A stretch of DNA of 7,699 nt from Hyphomicrobiales bacterium (GCA_013214985.1 JABSRY010000098.1:1-7699), one strand, 5' to 3'; counted from the first letter of the stretch, positions 1-7,060 are shown. Program-made: numbers and translations. The notes: generated from the letters alone by a model not told the origin.

Positions 1-1
1 A

Positions 2-226
2 TCACATAAAGAATGGATGATCCGCTCCTACGCACTCACCTTTGCCTTTGTAACGTTGCGGGTTTGGATCGGTATTTTAATGGTCATTAACAAAGGGCAA
101 AATTTTGAAGAAATTTATCAAACCGTTGCGTGGTTATGTTGGGTGCCTAATTTGCTAATCGTAGATTATTTCATTGCCAGAAAAAAGTCCAAACAAGCAG
201 ATAAGGTTCAGATAAAATTGGTATAA
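2..226 (+). CDS. DUF2306-type integral membrane protein, C-terminal fragment (5' end outside window)
   Basis: The reading frame is open to the left edge: codons before the first internal ATG at 17 read S-H-K-E-W, so the gene begins upstream of the window. What is visible is about 74 residues. It opens with HKEWMIRSYALTFAFVTLR, which matches the conserved H-x-x-W-M-x-R-S-Y-A-L-T segment I recall from DUF2306 family membrane proteins. Two hydrophobic helices follow (roughly ALTFAFVTLRVWIGILMVI and VAWLCWVPNLLIVDYFIA), then a charged cytoplasmic-type tail (ARKKSKQADK). The molecular function of this family is not established; it is a multi-pass inner-membrane protein. The conserved His in the HKEW segment is visible, but no reaction should be assigned from it. 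The stop codon overlaps a candidate promoter for the next gene, so the two genes may be transcribed separately despite sharing a strand. Confidence 0.7.
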   Translation, partial: SHKEWMIRSYALTFAFVTLRVWIGILMVINKGQNFEEIYQTVAWLCWVPNLLIVDYFIARKKSKQADKVQIKLV

Positions 227-227
227 T
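219..227 (+). promoter_or_regulatory. Extended -10 promoter for the LysE-family gene
   Basis: The sequence TGG-TATAAT is a perfect -10 hexamer (222-227) with the TGn extension (219-221). No good -35 box is seen 16-18 nt upstream, which is usual for extended -10 promoters. It overlaps the stop codon of the DUF2306 gene. Transcription would begin near 234, giving a leader of about 70 nt before the ATG at 305. This is inferred from consensus only. Confidence 0.45.
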
Positions 228-304
228 TTCTTACATCAAAAGAATTGATTCTTAACGGCAGTTTTGTAGTTGGATATTTCTGCAAGCTGATTTATATAAA
301 TAGT

Positions 305-922
305 ATGACTATTGAATCTTTATTTGTGTTTGCGGGTATTTTAGCAGTTGCCGCCCTCATTCCAGGCCCTGGCATTATTGCCTTAGTATCGCGCGTTTTG
401 GGCAACGGCAAAATTACTGGCTTTCAGTTTTTGTTGGGCATGGCATTGGGCGATATTGTATTTGTTATTTTGGCGTTTTTTGGCATGGCGGCTTTGGCCG
501 AAACGATGGGTGAATTATTTCAATGGATTAAATGGGCAGGCGCGGCATTTTTAGCCTATATGGCCTATAAAATATTCACCGCCAGAACCCAAATTTTTAA
601 AGTCAGTAGCAAAAAAGCAAAAAGCTCAACTATTTTAGATATTACAAGCGGTTTACTTATAACGCTAGGCAACCCCAAACCGCTTATTTTTTATGCTGCC
701 ATTATGCCACAAGTTATAGATGTTACCCTTATGACCATGACTGAATTGTCAGTGGTTATCGCCATCGTATTAATCACCCTTCTAATTGTCGGCGGGGCTT
801 ATATTTGGGCAGCACACCGGGCGGCTTTATTCTTTACCAATGAAACAATGCAAAACCGCTTAAACAAAGGTTCTGGGGCTGTATTATTTGGCACTGCCAC
901 TTGGGTTGCGCTGCAAGCATAA
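305..922 (+). CDS. LysE/RhtB-family exporter (amino acid or metabolite efflux)
   Basis: This is a 205-residue inner-membrane protein of the LysE/RhtB translocator family, whose characterised members export amino acids such as lysine, arginine, homoserine or threonine using the proton motive force. Visible evidence: an N-terminal helix followed by the family hallmark PGPG (residues 20-23), a second helix region with GMALGD (45-50), a helix around residues 74-90, the conserved N-P-K-P-L-I-F motif (123-129) opening a central helix, and two C-terminal hydrophobic segments (about 147-170 and 190-203). About six membrane spans and the length match the family. The frame extends back to a TTG at 245, but the extra 20 residues are unlike the family, and the ATG at 305 places the canonical N-terminus correctly. 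No strong Shine-Dalgarno precedes it. The substrate cannot be read from sequence. It is probably transcribed from the extended -10 promoter at 219-227. Confidence 0.88.
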   Translation: MTIESLFVFAGILAVAALIPGPGIIALVSRVLGNGKITGFQFLLGMALGDIVFVILAFFGMAALAETMGELFQWIKWAGAAFLAYMAYKIFTARTQIFKVSSKKAKSSTILDITSGLLITLGNPKPLIFYAAIMPQVIDVTLMTMTELSVVIAIVLITLLIVGGAYIWAAHRAALFFTNETMQNRLNKGSGAVLFGTATWVALQA

Positions 923-1050
923 GTAGAATTAATTTTTTACTATAAGTTTTTGATTTTATTAAAACTATTGGCTTTTTGCTCTAAACATTCGCACCCTTGA
1001 TTGAAATCCACAATTTTGGCGGCTTTTTTATACATGTTGGCGCCTCATAA

Positions 1051-1081
1051 TTGCCCGAAAATTTTATATTTACGCGATAAT
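1051..1081 (+). promoter_or_regulatory. Candidate gyrB promoter
   Basis: A possible -35 TTGCCC (1051-1056) is followed, after a 19-nt spacer, by GATAAT (1076-1081), which is five of six matches to TATAAT. The bases just after the -10 are GCGC (1082-1085), a G+C-rich discriminator in otherwise AT-rich sequence. A second -10-like TATAAA lies at 1086-1091 but lacks a matching -35. The spacer is long, so the call is tentative. The rest of the 923-1126 gap is AT-rich, with T-runs but no convincing hairpin terminator for the gene upstream. Confidence 0.3.
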
Positions 1082-1126
1082 GCGCTATAAATATAACGAA
1101 TCAAATATTCAGATGTGGAAATATTT

Positions 1127-3562
1127 ATGAGCGATAGTTCAAACCAAAATGACCAGCAACCAGAAGAATATGGTGCCGACTCAATTAAAGTACTAAAAGG
1201 GCTAGATGCAGTGCGCAAACGCCCTGGCATGTATATTGGCGATACCGATGATGGTTCTGGTTTGCATCATATGGTTTATGAAGCTGTCGATAACGCAATT
1301 GATGAAGCATTAGCTGGGCATTGCGATACTGTTTATGTGTCAATCAACCAAGATGGCTCTATTTCTGTACGCGATAATGGCCGCGGAATCCCGACCGATA
1401 TTCATAAAGAAGAAGGTATTTCTGCTGCTGAAGTTATTATGACTCAGCTACATGCTGGCGGTAAATTTGATAGCAATAGCTATAAAATTTCGGGTGGTTT
1501 GCATGGGGTTGGCGTGTCTGTGGTCAACGCTTTGTCTGTTTGGCTAAAATTGCGTATTTGGCGCAATGGTAAAGAGCATGAAATTAGCTTTACCCACGGC
1601 GTGGCGGATGCCCCGCTAAGAGTAGTTGGTGATGCGAATGAGGAAAAAGGCACCGAAGTCTCCTTCATGCCTTCGACCGATACATTTACGATGGTTGAGT
1701 TTAGTTTTAAAACATTAGAGCATCGCTTGCGCGAATTGGCTTTTCTTAATTCGGGTGTGCGCATTACCCTTACCGATTTTCGCCCAACCGAAAAACTTGT
1801 ATCAGAAATGATGTATGATGGCGGCCTAGAAGAATATGTTCGTTATTTAGACCGTACAAAAACCCCCTTGCTCGATCAACCCATTTTGGTAAATACAACC
1901 AATGCTGATGGCCTAACCGTTGAAGCGGCTTTATGGTGGAATGACAGTTACCATGAAAATGTAATGTGCTTTACCAATAACATTCCACAGCGCGATGGCG
2001 GCACGCATTTGGCGGGCTTTAGAGCGGCACTTACCCGTACAATAAACAATTACGCCAACTCATCTGGTATTGCGAAAAAAGAAAAAGTCAGCATCGCGGG
2101 CGATGATAGCAGCGAAGGTTTAACTTGCGTATTATCGATTAAAGTACCCGATCCTAAATTTTCTAGCCAAACAAAAGATAAGCTTGTTTCATCCGAAGTG
2201 CGCCCTGTTGTAGAAAGCGCGATGAACGCAACGGTTAGCCAATATTTTGAAGAACATCCCGCCGAAGCTAAACTTATTATTGGTAAAATTTTTGAAGCAG
2301 CGGCTGCCCGCGAAGCCGCACGTAAAGCCCGCGAGCTTACCCGCCGTAAAGGTGTTTTAGATATTGCAAGCTTGCCAGGTAAATTGGCTGATTGCCAAGA
2401 AAGAGACCCCGCTAAAGCTGAAATATTTATAGTGGAAGGGGACTCTGCTGGCGGTAGCGCCAAGCAAGGCCGTAACCGTAAAAACCAAGCTATTTTGCCA
2501 TTGCGCGGTAAAATCTTAAACGTAGAACGCGCTAGATTCGATAAAATGCTATCGTCCGAGCAAATTGGCACCCTAATTACCGCATTGGGTTGTGGTATTG
2601 GCCGCGAAGAATTTAACCTCTCAAAATTGCGCTATCATAAAATTATTATTATGACTGATGCCGATGTCGATGGTGCGCATATTCGTACTTTATTGCTGAC
2701 ATTTTTCTACCGTCAATTGCCTGAACTTATTGAAAATGGCTATCTTTATATTGCCCAACCGCCACTTTACAAAGTGCGCCGTGGTAAAACTGAGCAATAT
2801 CTAAAAGATGAAGATGAAATGCAAGATTATTTAGTTAATGCAGGTACCGATGGGGGTGTTTTACGCCTCCATAATGGTGAGGAACGCGTTGGCAATGACC
2901 TTTTAGAAACGGTGCAAAATGCACGTGAAGTTAAAAGAATATTGAATAAAGTCCCCGTTGGCTACCCTAAATTCATTGTCGAACAAGCTGCAATTGCAGG
3001 TATTTTAGACCTTGAAATGCTTAGTAATGACGATAATGCAAAAAAATCTGTAGAATTTGTTGCCAAACGTTTGGATGGGATTAGTGATGAGTTTGAACAA
3101 GGCTGGTCAGGCAAAATAATTGAAAATGGTGCTTTAGAATTTTCTCGTACCTTGCGCGGTGTTACCGAAACCCATGTGTTAGATGCGCATTTCTTGGCAT
3201 CATCTGAAGCACGGCAGTTGAATAAATTGGCCGCACATCTGCAAGAAGTTTATGAAGCAACAGGTGCTTTTACCCTTAAAGAAAATACCAGTGATGTTTA
3301 TGGGCCGCTGAGTTTCTTAGAAACCATATTTAAGGCGGGCCGTAAAGGGTTAAGCCTACAACGCTATAAAGGTTTGGGCGAAATGAACCCAGAACAATTA
3401 TGGGAAACCACACTAGATGAAAGCGCACGTACATTGCTACAAGTTAGGGGGAATGCGCCAGATGAAGCCGATGATATATTTACTAAATTAATGGGTGATG
3501 TGGTTGAGCCAAGGCGTGAGTTTATCGAAACTTATGCCCTAGCTGCCGATGTGGATGCTTAA
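1127..3562 (+). CDS. gyrB: DNA gyrase subunit B
   Basis: ATPase subunit of DNA gyrase (type IIA topoisomerase). With GyrA (A2B2) it introduces negative supercoils at the cost of ATP, in the cytoplasm. The protein is complete at 811 residues, close to E. coli GyrB (804). Domains in order: GHKL ATPase (about 15-235) with catalytic Glu52 and Asn56 in E-A-V-D-N, DNGRGIP (83-89) and the GGLHGVG lid (123-129); transducer domain (about 236-400) with the ATP-sensing QTK loop (348-350); TOPRIM (about 432-550) with EGDSAGG (437-443) and the metal-binding DADVD (511-515); the Gram-negative insertion (about 555-735); and the C-terminal tail with QRYKGLGEMNP (745-755), which contacts GyrA. EGDSAGGSAKQGRNR and GDTDDGSGLHHMV favour GyrB over ParE. 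ATG 1127 is preferred, with GGAA 6 nt upstream; an in-frame GTG at 1115 would add four residues. No recF or dnaN neighbour is visible. All catalytic residues are intact. Confidence 0.98.
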   Translation: MSDSSNQNDQQPEEYGADSIKVLKGLDAVRKRPGMYIGDTDDGSGLHHMVYEAVDNAIDEALAGHCDTVYVSINQDGSISVRDNGRGIPTDIHKEEGISAAEVIMTQLHAGGKFDSNSYKISGGLHGVGVSVVNALSVWLKLRIWRNGKEHEISFTHGVADAPLRVVGDANEEKGTEVSFMPSTDTFTMVEFSFKTLEHRLRELAFLNSGVRITLTDFRPTEKLVSEMMYDGGLEEYVRYLDRTKTPLLDQPILVNTTNADGLTVEAALWWNDSYHENVMCFTNNIPQRDGGTHLAGFRAALTRTINNYANSSGIAKKEKVSIAGDDSSEGLTCVLSIKVPDPKFSSQTKDKLVSSEVRPVVESAMNATVSQYFEEHPAEAKLIIGKIFEAAAAREAARKARELTRRKGVLDIASLPGKLADCQERDPAKAEIFIVEGDSAGGSAKQGRNRKNQAILPLRGKILNVERARFDKMLSSEQIGTLITALGCGIGREEFNLSKLRYHKIIIMTDADVDGAHIRTLLLTFFYRQLPELIENGYLYIAQPPLYKVRRGKTEQYLKDEDEMQDYLVNAGTDGGVLRLHNGEERVGNDLLETVQNAREVKRILNKVPVGYPKFIVEQAAIAGILDLEMLSNDDNAKKSVEFVAKRLDGISDEFEQGWSGKIIENGALEFSRTLRGVTETHVLDAHFLASSEARQLNKLAAHLQEVYEATGAFTLKENTSDVYGPLSFLETIFKAGRKGLSLQRYKGLGEMNPEQLWETTLDESARTLLQVRGNAPDEADDIFTKLMGDVVEPRREFIETYALAADVDA

Positions 3563-3599
3563 AATTCATTTGGTGAATTTCATTAAAAGTTAAGGATGT

Positions 3600-3658
3600 T
3601 TTAAGCTCGAATCTATATGAATATTACCAGTAATGGTAATATTCGGACTTGGCTTAAA
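3600..3658 (+). promoter_or_regulatory. Nested inverted repeat ahead of the PBP1A gene (operator or leader hairpin)
   Basis: The inner element is a perfect 11-bp inverted repeat: GAATATTACCA (3619-3629), a GTAA loop (3630-3633), then TGGTAATATTC (3634-3644). As RNA this would be an 11-bp stem closed by a GNRA-type tetraloop. The outer element is TTTAAGC (3600-3606) pairing with GCTTAAA (3652-3658), whose last base is the A of the PBP1A ATG. Between them, GGA (3645-3647), 10 nt before the ATG, is the only Shine-Dalgarno candidate. There is no T-run after the inner stem, so it is not a standard intrinsic terminator. It could be a repressor operator, a translation-controlling structure, or a dispersed small repeat; sequence alone does not decide. 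Confidence 0.55.
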
Positions 3659-5664
3659 TGACTGGTAAAACACTTAAAACTGCACCTAGAAGCGTGAATA
3701 ATGCTCAAAATGCACGCAAAAAACCGAAAAACGCCCCTAAAAAAACCTATAAAAAGCCGATAAATAGCAAAATTGCTGCTAAAAAGGCGTCAAAAAAGCG
3801 CATAAACAAGCCCAAAAGGGTTAAAAAACGCCAAAAAGTGCAAGCTTTATGGTGGCGCATTACCAAATTTATTACCTATTGGCTTTGCTTTTTTGCAACC
3901 TTAGCAATTATTTTGGGCATGGGTGTATTTTTATATTATTCGTTAGATTTGCCAAACCCAGATACTTTACAGCTACCAAAAGCTACTGCAACCGTGACAA
4001 TTATTACCAGTGATGGCGAAGTTTTAACCCATCGAGCGGCACAACAAACTGGTTATATTTCTATAAAATTATTGCCCGAACATACAAAACAAGCGCTGAT
4101 TTCTATTGAAGATAGAGGTTTTTATAACCATAATGGCGTCGACGTTTTTGGTATTTTACGGGCGGCTATTTTCAATGTTATTAGAGGTAACCGCGCACAA
4201 GGCGGCTCGACTTTAACCCAACAATTGGCAAAAATGTTATATTTAAAGCCAGAGAAAAAGCTAAAACGTAAAGTGCAAGAAGCCATGTTGGCAATTTGGC
4301 TTGAAAGTAAATATAGCAAAGATAAATTGTTAGAGCTGTATTTTAACCGTGCCTATTATGGTGCAGGTGCCAACGGAATAGAAGCTGCGGCACAAAAATA
4401 TTTTGATAAATCTGCACGTTATCTAAATTTAAACGAATCTGCACTTTTAGCAGGTTTGATGAAAGCCCCTTCGGCTTATAACCCTTTGCGCCACCCAAAA
4501 CGGGCTAAGAACCGCCAAAAACTGGTGCTAAACGCCATGTTAGAAGAAGGCTATATTGACCAAGCACAGTTGGATTTAGCAAAAAATAGCCCAATTGGGT
4601 TAAACCAAACCAATGTTGCCTCGCAAGGCCAATATGCGGCGGATTGGATTATGCGCGATTTAAAAGGTATTGCGGGGGATTTGGTGGGCGATATTACGGT
4701 TGAAACGACTATTGACCCTTATTTACAACGTGCCGCAGAAAATGCGCTTAATAGTGTTATGTCAAAATTTTCTGTAAAATATAAAGCCGAACAAGCTGCG
4801 CTAATTTTGATGGATAAAAATGGTGCGGTACGGGCTTTAGTTGGCGGTAGGAACTATAAAAAATCGTCGTTTAACCGCGTTACGACTGCAAAACGTCAAC
4901 CCGGCAGTATCTTTAAACCATTTGTTTATTTGGCTGGTCTTGAAGCGGGGTATAAGCCGACAAGCAAAATGCGGGATGCGCCAATAAGGTTTAAAAATTG
5001 GCGGCCAAAAAATTATAACAATAAATATTACGGCAACGTCACTTTAAAACATAGCCTTGCAAAATCGATGAATAGTGTTGCATTGCGATTGGCAAGAAAA
5101 GTCGGCGTGAAGAAAATTATTAATGTGGCAAGACGGTTGGGCATTAGCTCTGATTTGCGTAAAGATTTATCGATTGCGCTTGGCACTAGTGAAGTGACAT
5201 TACAAGAGTTAACCACTGCATATTTACCATTTATGAATGGTGGTTTTGATGCCAATGCCCATGTCATTGCGCGTATAGTAGACTCTGGCAATCAGGAGGT
5301 TTTTACCCAATATAGCAATATATCTGACCGTATCATTGCAAAAAAACACATTAATTATATGAATGACATGTTATTTGCAGTAACCGATTGGGGCACGGGC
5401 AAAAAAGCCCGACTGCCTAACTTTAAAAGCTTTGGTAAAACGGGGACAACTCAAAATTATAAAGATGGCTGGTTTATTGGTTATACCTCAGAATATATAG
5501 CAGGCGTTTGGGTGGGTAATGATAATGGCAAGCCGACTAACAAGGTTACAGGCGGTAATTTGCCCGCGCAAATTTGGCATGATTTGATGTTGCCTATCCA
5601 TGATGGATTGACCTCACAAGCGGGCAGTATCGACACCATTGGCAGTTTAATCAATAGCCGATAA
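3658..5664 (+). CDS. Class A penicillin-binding protein, PBP1A type (bifunctional transglycosylase/transpeptidase)
   Basis: Polymerises lipid II into glycan strands and cross-links the peptides; it is anchored in the inner membrane with its catalytic domains in the periplasm. Of 668 residues: basic cytoplasmic tail (1-68), one membrane helix (about 70-95), GT51 transglycosylase (about 115-300) with catalytic Glu151 in EDRGFYNHNG (151-160), GGSTLTQQLAK (182-192) and second acidic residue Glu208 in RKVQEA; then the transpeptidase (about 375-640) with nucleophile Ser417 in SIFK (417-420), SMN (470-472) and KTGT (594-597). All penicillin-binding motifs are intact. It is shorter than E. coli PBP1A (about 850) because it lacks a sizeable inserted domain between the two enzymes and ends soon after the transpeptidase. 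The codon just before ATG 3658 is TAA, so this is the earliest possible start. It lies 95 nt after gyrB and overlaps the converging transporter gene by 18 nt. The family assignment is firm, but whether it is the organism's main PBP1A (mrcA/ponA) is not known. Confidence 0.96.
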   Translation: MTGKTLKTAPRSVNNAQNARKKPKNAPKKTYKKPINSKIAAKKASKKRINKPKRVKKRQKVQALWWRITKFITYWLCFFATLAIILGMGVFLYYSLDLPNPDTLQLPKATATVTIITSDGEVLTHRAAQQTGYISIKLLPEHTKQALISIEDRGFYNHNGVDVFGILRAAIFNVIRGNRAQGGSTLTQQLAKMLYLKPEKKLKRKVQEAMLAIWLESKYSKDKLLELYFNRAYYGAGANGIEAAAQKYFDKSARYLNLNESALLAGLMKAPSAYNPLRHPKRAKNRQKLVLNAMLEEGYIDQAQLDLAKNSPIGLNQTNVASQGQYAADWIMRDLKGIAGDLVGDITVETTIDPYLQRAAENALNSVMSKFSVKYKAEQAALILMDKNGAVRALVGGRNYKKSSFNRVTTAKRQPGSIFKPFVYLAGLEAGYKPTSKMRDAPIRFKNWRPKNYNNKYYGNVTLKHSLAKSMNSVALRLARKVGVKKIINVARRLGISSDLRKDLSIALGTSEVTLQELTTAYLPFMNGGFDANAHVIARIVDSGNQEVFTQYSNISDRIIAKKHINYMNDMLFAVTDWGTGKKARLPNFKSFGKTGTTQNYKDGWFIGYTSEYIAGVWVGNDNGKPTNKVTGGNLPAQIWHDLMLPIHDGLTSQAGSIDTIGSLINSR

Positions 5665-5669
5665 TTTTT
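5638..5669 (+). terminator. Weak intrinsic terminator candidate at the end of the PBP1A gene
   Basis: ATTGGC (5638-5643) can pair with GCCGAT (5657-5662) in a 6-bp stem with one G-U wobble and a 13-nt loop. AA and then five Ts (5665-5669) follow. The wobble pair works only in the plus-strand transcript; on the minus strand it becomes a C-A mismatch, so the signal would be one-directional. It overlaps the PBP1A stop codon. The stem is short and the loop large, so strength is doubtful. Confidence 0.28.
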
Positions 5670-6549
5670 GTGTTTGACGGGCATTGACGTGTCTGTTCCA
5701 CAAGCCGTCGGCTATTACGCAACCAATTAACAAAGTGGCTCCAAAATATAGGCCTGCAGACATAACTTCGCGTTCGCCAAATATAATAAGCGCTAAAATT
5801 ATACCGTAAATTGCTTCTAAACTTAAGGATAGGCTTGCAGTAAACGCCGATAGCTTTTTCATAGCAAAGAGATATAGAGACATGGCTAATGCACTGCAAA
5901 TTATACCCAAAAACAACACGCCCCATATATCTGCAGTAGTTTGCAAAGTTACCCATTGCCAGTTTGGTTCGCTTAACCCATAGACCACAAAAATAACCAT
6001 GCCTGCGCCCAATGTATGATATTGAGTAACACTGGCTTCGGTTAAAGTTTGTTTGGTTCTACTAGCCATTACGGTGAAGACTGCATCTAAAAAGCCTGCT
6101 GTAATGCCTAAGAAAATTCCGAACCGATAATTGCTTTCGAAATTATAGATAATCGCCAATGCGACCATCGATAAACCGCCTAACAATATCTGTGATTTTT
6201 TAATTTTGGTTTTGCTAACAAAAGGCTGAATGAAGGCGACAAAAACCGGGGTGGATGAAATGCAAATTAGGCCAATAGACACAGTCGAATATTGGATGCC
6301 ACTAAAGAAACACCACCAATGCGCACCCAAGACAACGCCTGTAAAGAGAATATAAATGCGGTCGCGCATTGTCATATCCTGCTGTGTACGCATGATGTAA
6401 TTATAAATTAAAAGCACTGCAAATGCAATAAAAGCGCGGTAAACCACTAGCCCAGCTGAAGGCAAAGTTAACAAATTTGCCATGATGCCAGACGCACCCC
6501 AGCTAAAAATTGCAATATGTAATGCTGTATAGCTCCAGAAACTTTTCAT
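5647..6549 (-). CDS. EamA-family (DMT superfamily) transporter
   Basis: A 300-residue integral membrane protein of the drug/metabolite transporter superfamily. It has the usual ten-helix plan built from two EamA repeats (about residues 5-135 and 145-282). Visible signs: first helix with the small-residue pattern FSWGASGIMANLL, VYRAFIAFAVLLI (36-48) as the second helix, the S-x-G-L-I-x-x-S-x-x-P-V-F-V-A segment (91-105) at the end of repeat one, and S-L-E-A-I-Y-G-I-I-L-A-L-I-I-F-G-E (243-259), the classic EamA signature of repeat two. Family members move amino acids, nucleobases, sugars or drugs, usually outward; the substrate here is unknown. ATG at 6549 is supported by AAGG 7 nt upstream. 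The gene lies 79 nt downstream of the MarR gene on the same strand, so shared transcription is possible, and its 3' end overlaps the convergent PBP1A gene by 18 nt. Confidence 0.92.
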   Translation of the reverse strand: MKSFWSYTALHIAIFSWGASGIMANLLTLPSAGLVVYRAFIAFAVLLIYNYIMRTQQDMTMRDRIYILFTGVVLGAHWWCFFSGIQYSTVSIGLICISSTPVFVAFIQPFVSKTKIKKSQILLGGLSMVALAIIYNFESNYRFGIFLGITAGFLDAVFTVMASRTKQTLTEASVTQYHTLGAGMVIFVVYGLSEPNWQWVTLQTTADIWGVLFLGIICSALAMSLYLFAMKKLSAFTASLSLSLEAIYGIILALIIFGEREVMSAGLYFGATLLIGCVIADGLWNRHVNARQTQKLSAID

Positions 6550-6628
6550 AACGCTGCCTTATTCATTGGTTATTATGTAAATATCCTTGTTGCGTTCTAA
6601 TGTCTATTCAAAAAAATTGATGCATGAA

Positions 6629-7060
6629 TTACATTTTTGTTGCAGCATCTGCCAGTAGTTTGAGGCCTAAAACGGCTTTTTCTTGATCTACCAACGGCAT
6701 ATTTTCTAACAAATTTGATAGCTTTTTTTGGTCTAGCACCGAATTTGTAGATATGGCGGCCTCGCCCTTATTGGTCAATGAGAATAATGTATGGCGGGCA
6801 TCGATTTCATCACTTTTGAAATCTACAAAACCCAGTGATACTAAATGGTGCAACGCTTCGGACATTGTGGATGCCGCAATGTTTAAATGCTTGGCTAACG
6901 TTTTTGGTGACTGAAAATGCTTTTGATCTAAATGGGCCAGTATTGCGGCATCGCGCGTGGATATTTGGTCGGTTATAGTGCGGCGTTTATTATGCTCTAC
7001 GTGGCAAGCCATATATATTCGTGGAAATAATTTTTGGATTTGTAAAATGTGGTTATTCAT
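6629..7060 (-). CDS. MarR-family winged helix-turn-helix transcriptional regulator
   Basis: A 143-residue cytoplasmic DNA-binding protein of normal MarR length. Residues 1-30 form an N-terminal helix (dimerisation in this family). The winged HTH spans about 35-100: ISTRDAAILAHL as its first helix, SPKTLAKHLN (51-60) as the positioning helix, AASTMSEALHHLVSLG (62-77) as the recognition helix, and a beta wing around 80-95 with DARHTLFSLTNKG (87-99), matching the D-x-R-x-x-x-x-x-L-T-x-x-G wing motif. The C-terminal helices (about 110-142) complete the dimer interface. MarR dimers typically repress adjacent or divergent genes and release DNA on binding a ligand or oxidant. One cysteine is present (Cys19 in YMACHVEH), but a redox role is not implied. 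The start at 7060 has TAGG 9 nt upstream. Likely targets by position are itself, the divergent SRPBCC gene and possibly the EamA transporter. Confidence 0.92.
   Translation of the reverse strand: MNNHILQIQKLFPRIYMACHVEHNKRRTITDQISTRDAAILAHLDQKHFQSPKTLAKHLNIAASTMSEALHHLVSLGFVDFKSDEIDARHTLFSLTNKGEAAISTNSVLDQKKLSNLLENMPLVDQEKAVLGLKLLADAATKM

Noticed and set aside
245..304. 20-residue N-terminal extension of the LysE protein from a TTG codon
   Set aside because: Family members start directly before the first helix and PGPG motif; ATG 305 fits and the extra residues look like translated leader.
945..978. Possible LysE terminator: AGTTTT (945-950) with AAAACT (961-966), then a T-run at 974-978
   Set aside because: The stem is six bases with five A-T pairs and a 10-nt loop, and the T-run is eight bases too far away.
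1115..1126. GTG start adding four residues to GyrB
   Set aside because: ATG 1127 has GGAA at ideal spacing and gives a typical MSD start; the GTG overlaps that Shine-Dalgarno.
1045..1230. Minus-strand frame across the gyrB leader and start
   Set aside because: Short, low-complexity translation with no Shine-Dalgarno; half of it is antisense to conserved gyrB.
1480..1764. Minus-strand frame of 94 codons inside gyrB
   Set aside because: Antisense shadow of the conserved ATPase domain with no recognisable motif.
2504..2506. Arg460 of GyrB where E. coli has Lys447, a position tied to quinolone response
   Set aside because: Arginine in LPLRGK is, to my knowledge, normal in many alphaproteobacterial GyrB proteins, so it is not evidence of resistance.
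2050..2571. Long minus-strand open frame (173 codons) inside gyrB
   Set aside because: It lies wholly within gyrB, opposite its transducer and TOPRIM coding sequence; its Ser/Leu/Ala-rich translation matches no family and reflects gyrB codon use.
3562..3580. AAATTCA/TGAATTT hairpin at the gyrB stop codon
   Set aside because: Seven base pairs, almost all A-T, with no T-run after it; too weak to call a terminator.
5651..5956. Second minus-strand frame inside the EamA gene
   Set aside because: Overlaps the well-supported EamA frame; its Tyr/Arg/Cys/Ser-rich translation is not protein-like.
6606..6629. Possible terminator or operator between the MarR and EamA genes (T7 on the minus strand, near-palindrome TTGATGCATGAA)
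   Set aside because: The palindrome has mismatches and no loop room, and the alternative 5-bp stem needs a 21-nt loop, so it is not convincing.
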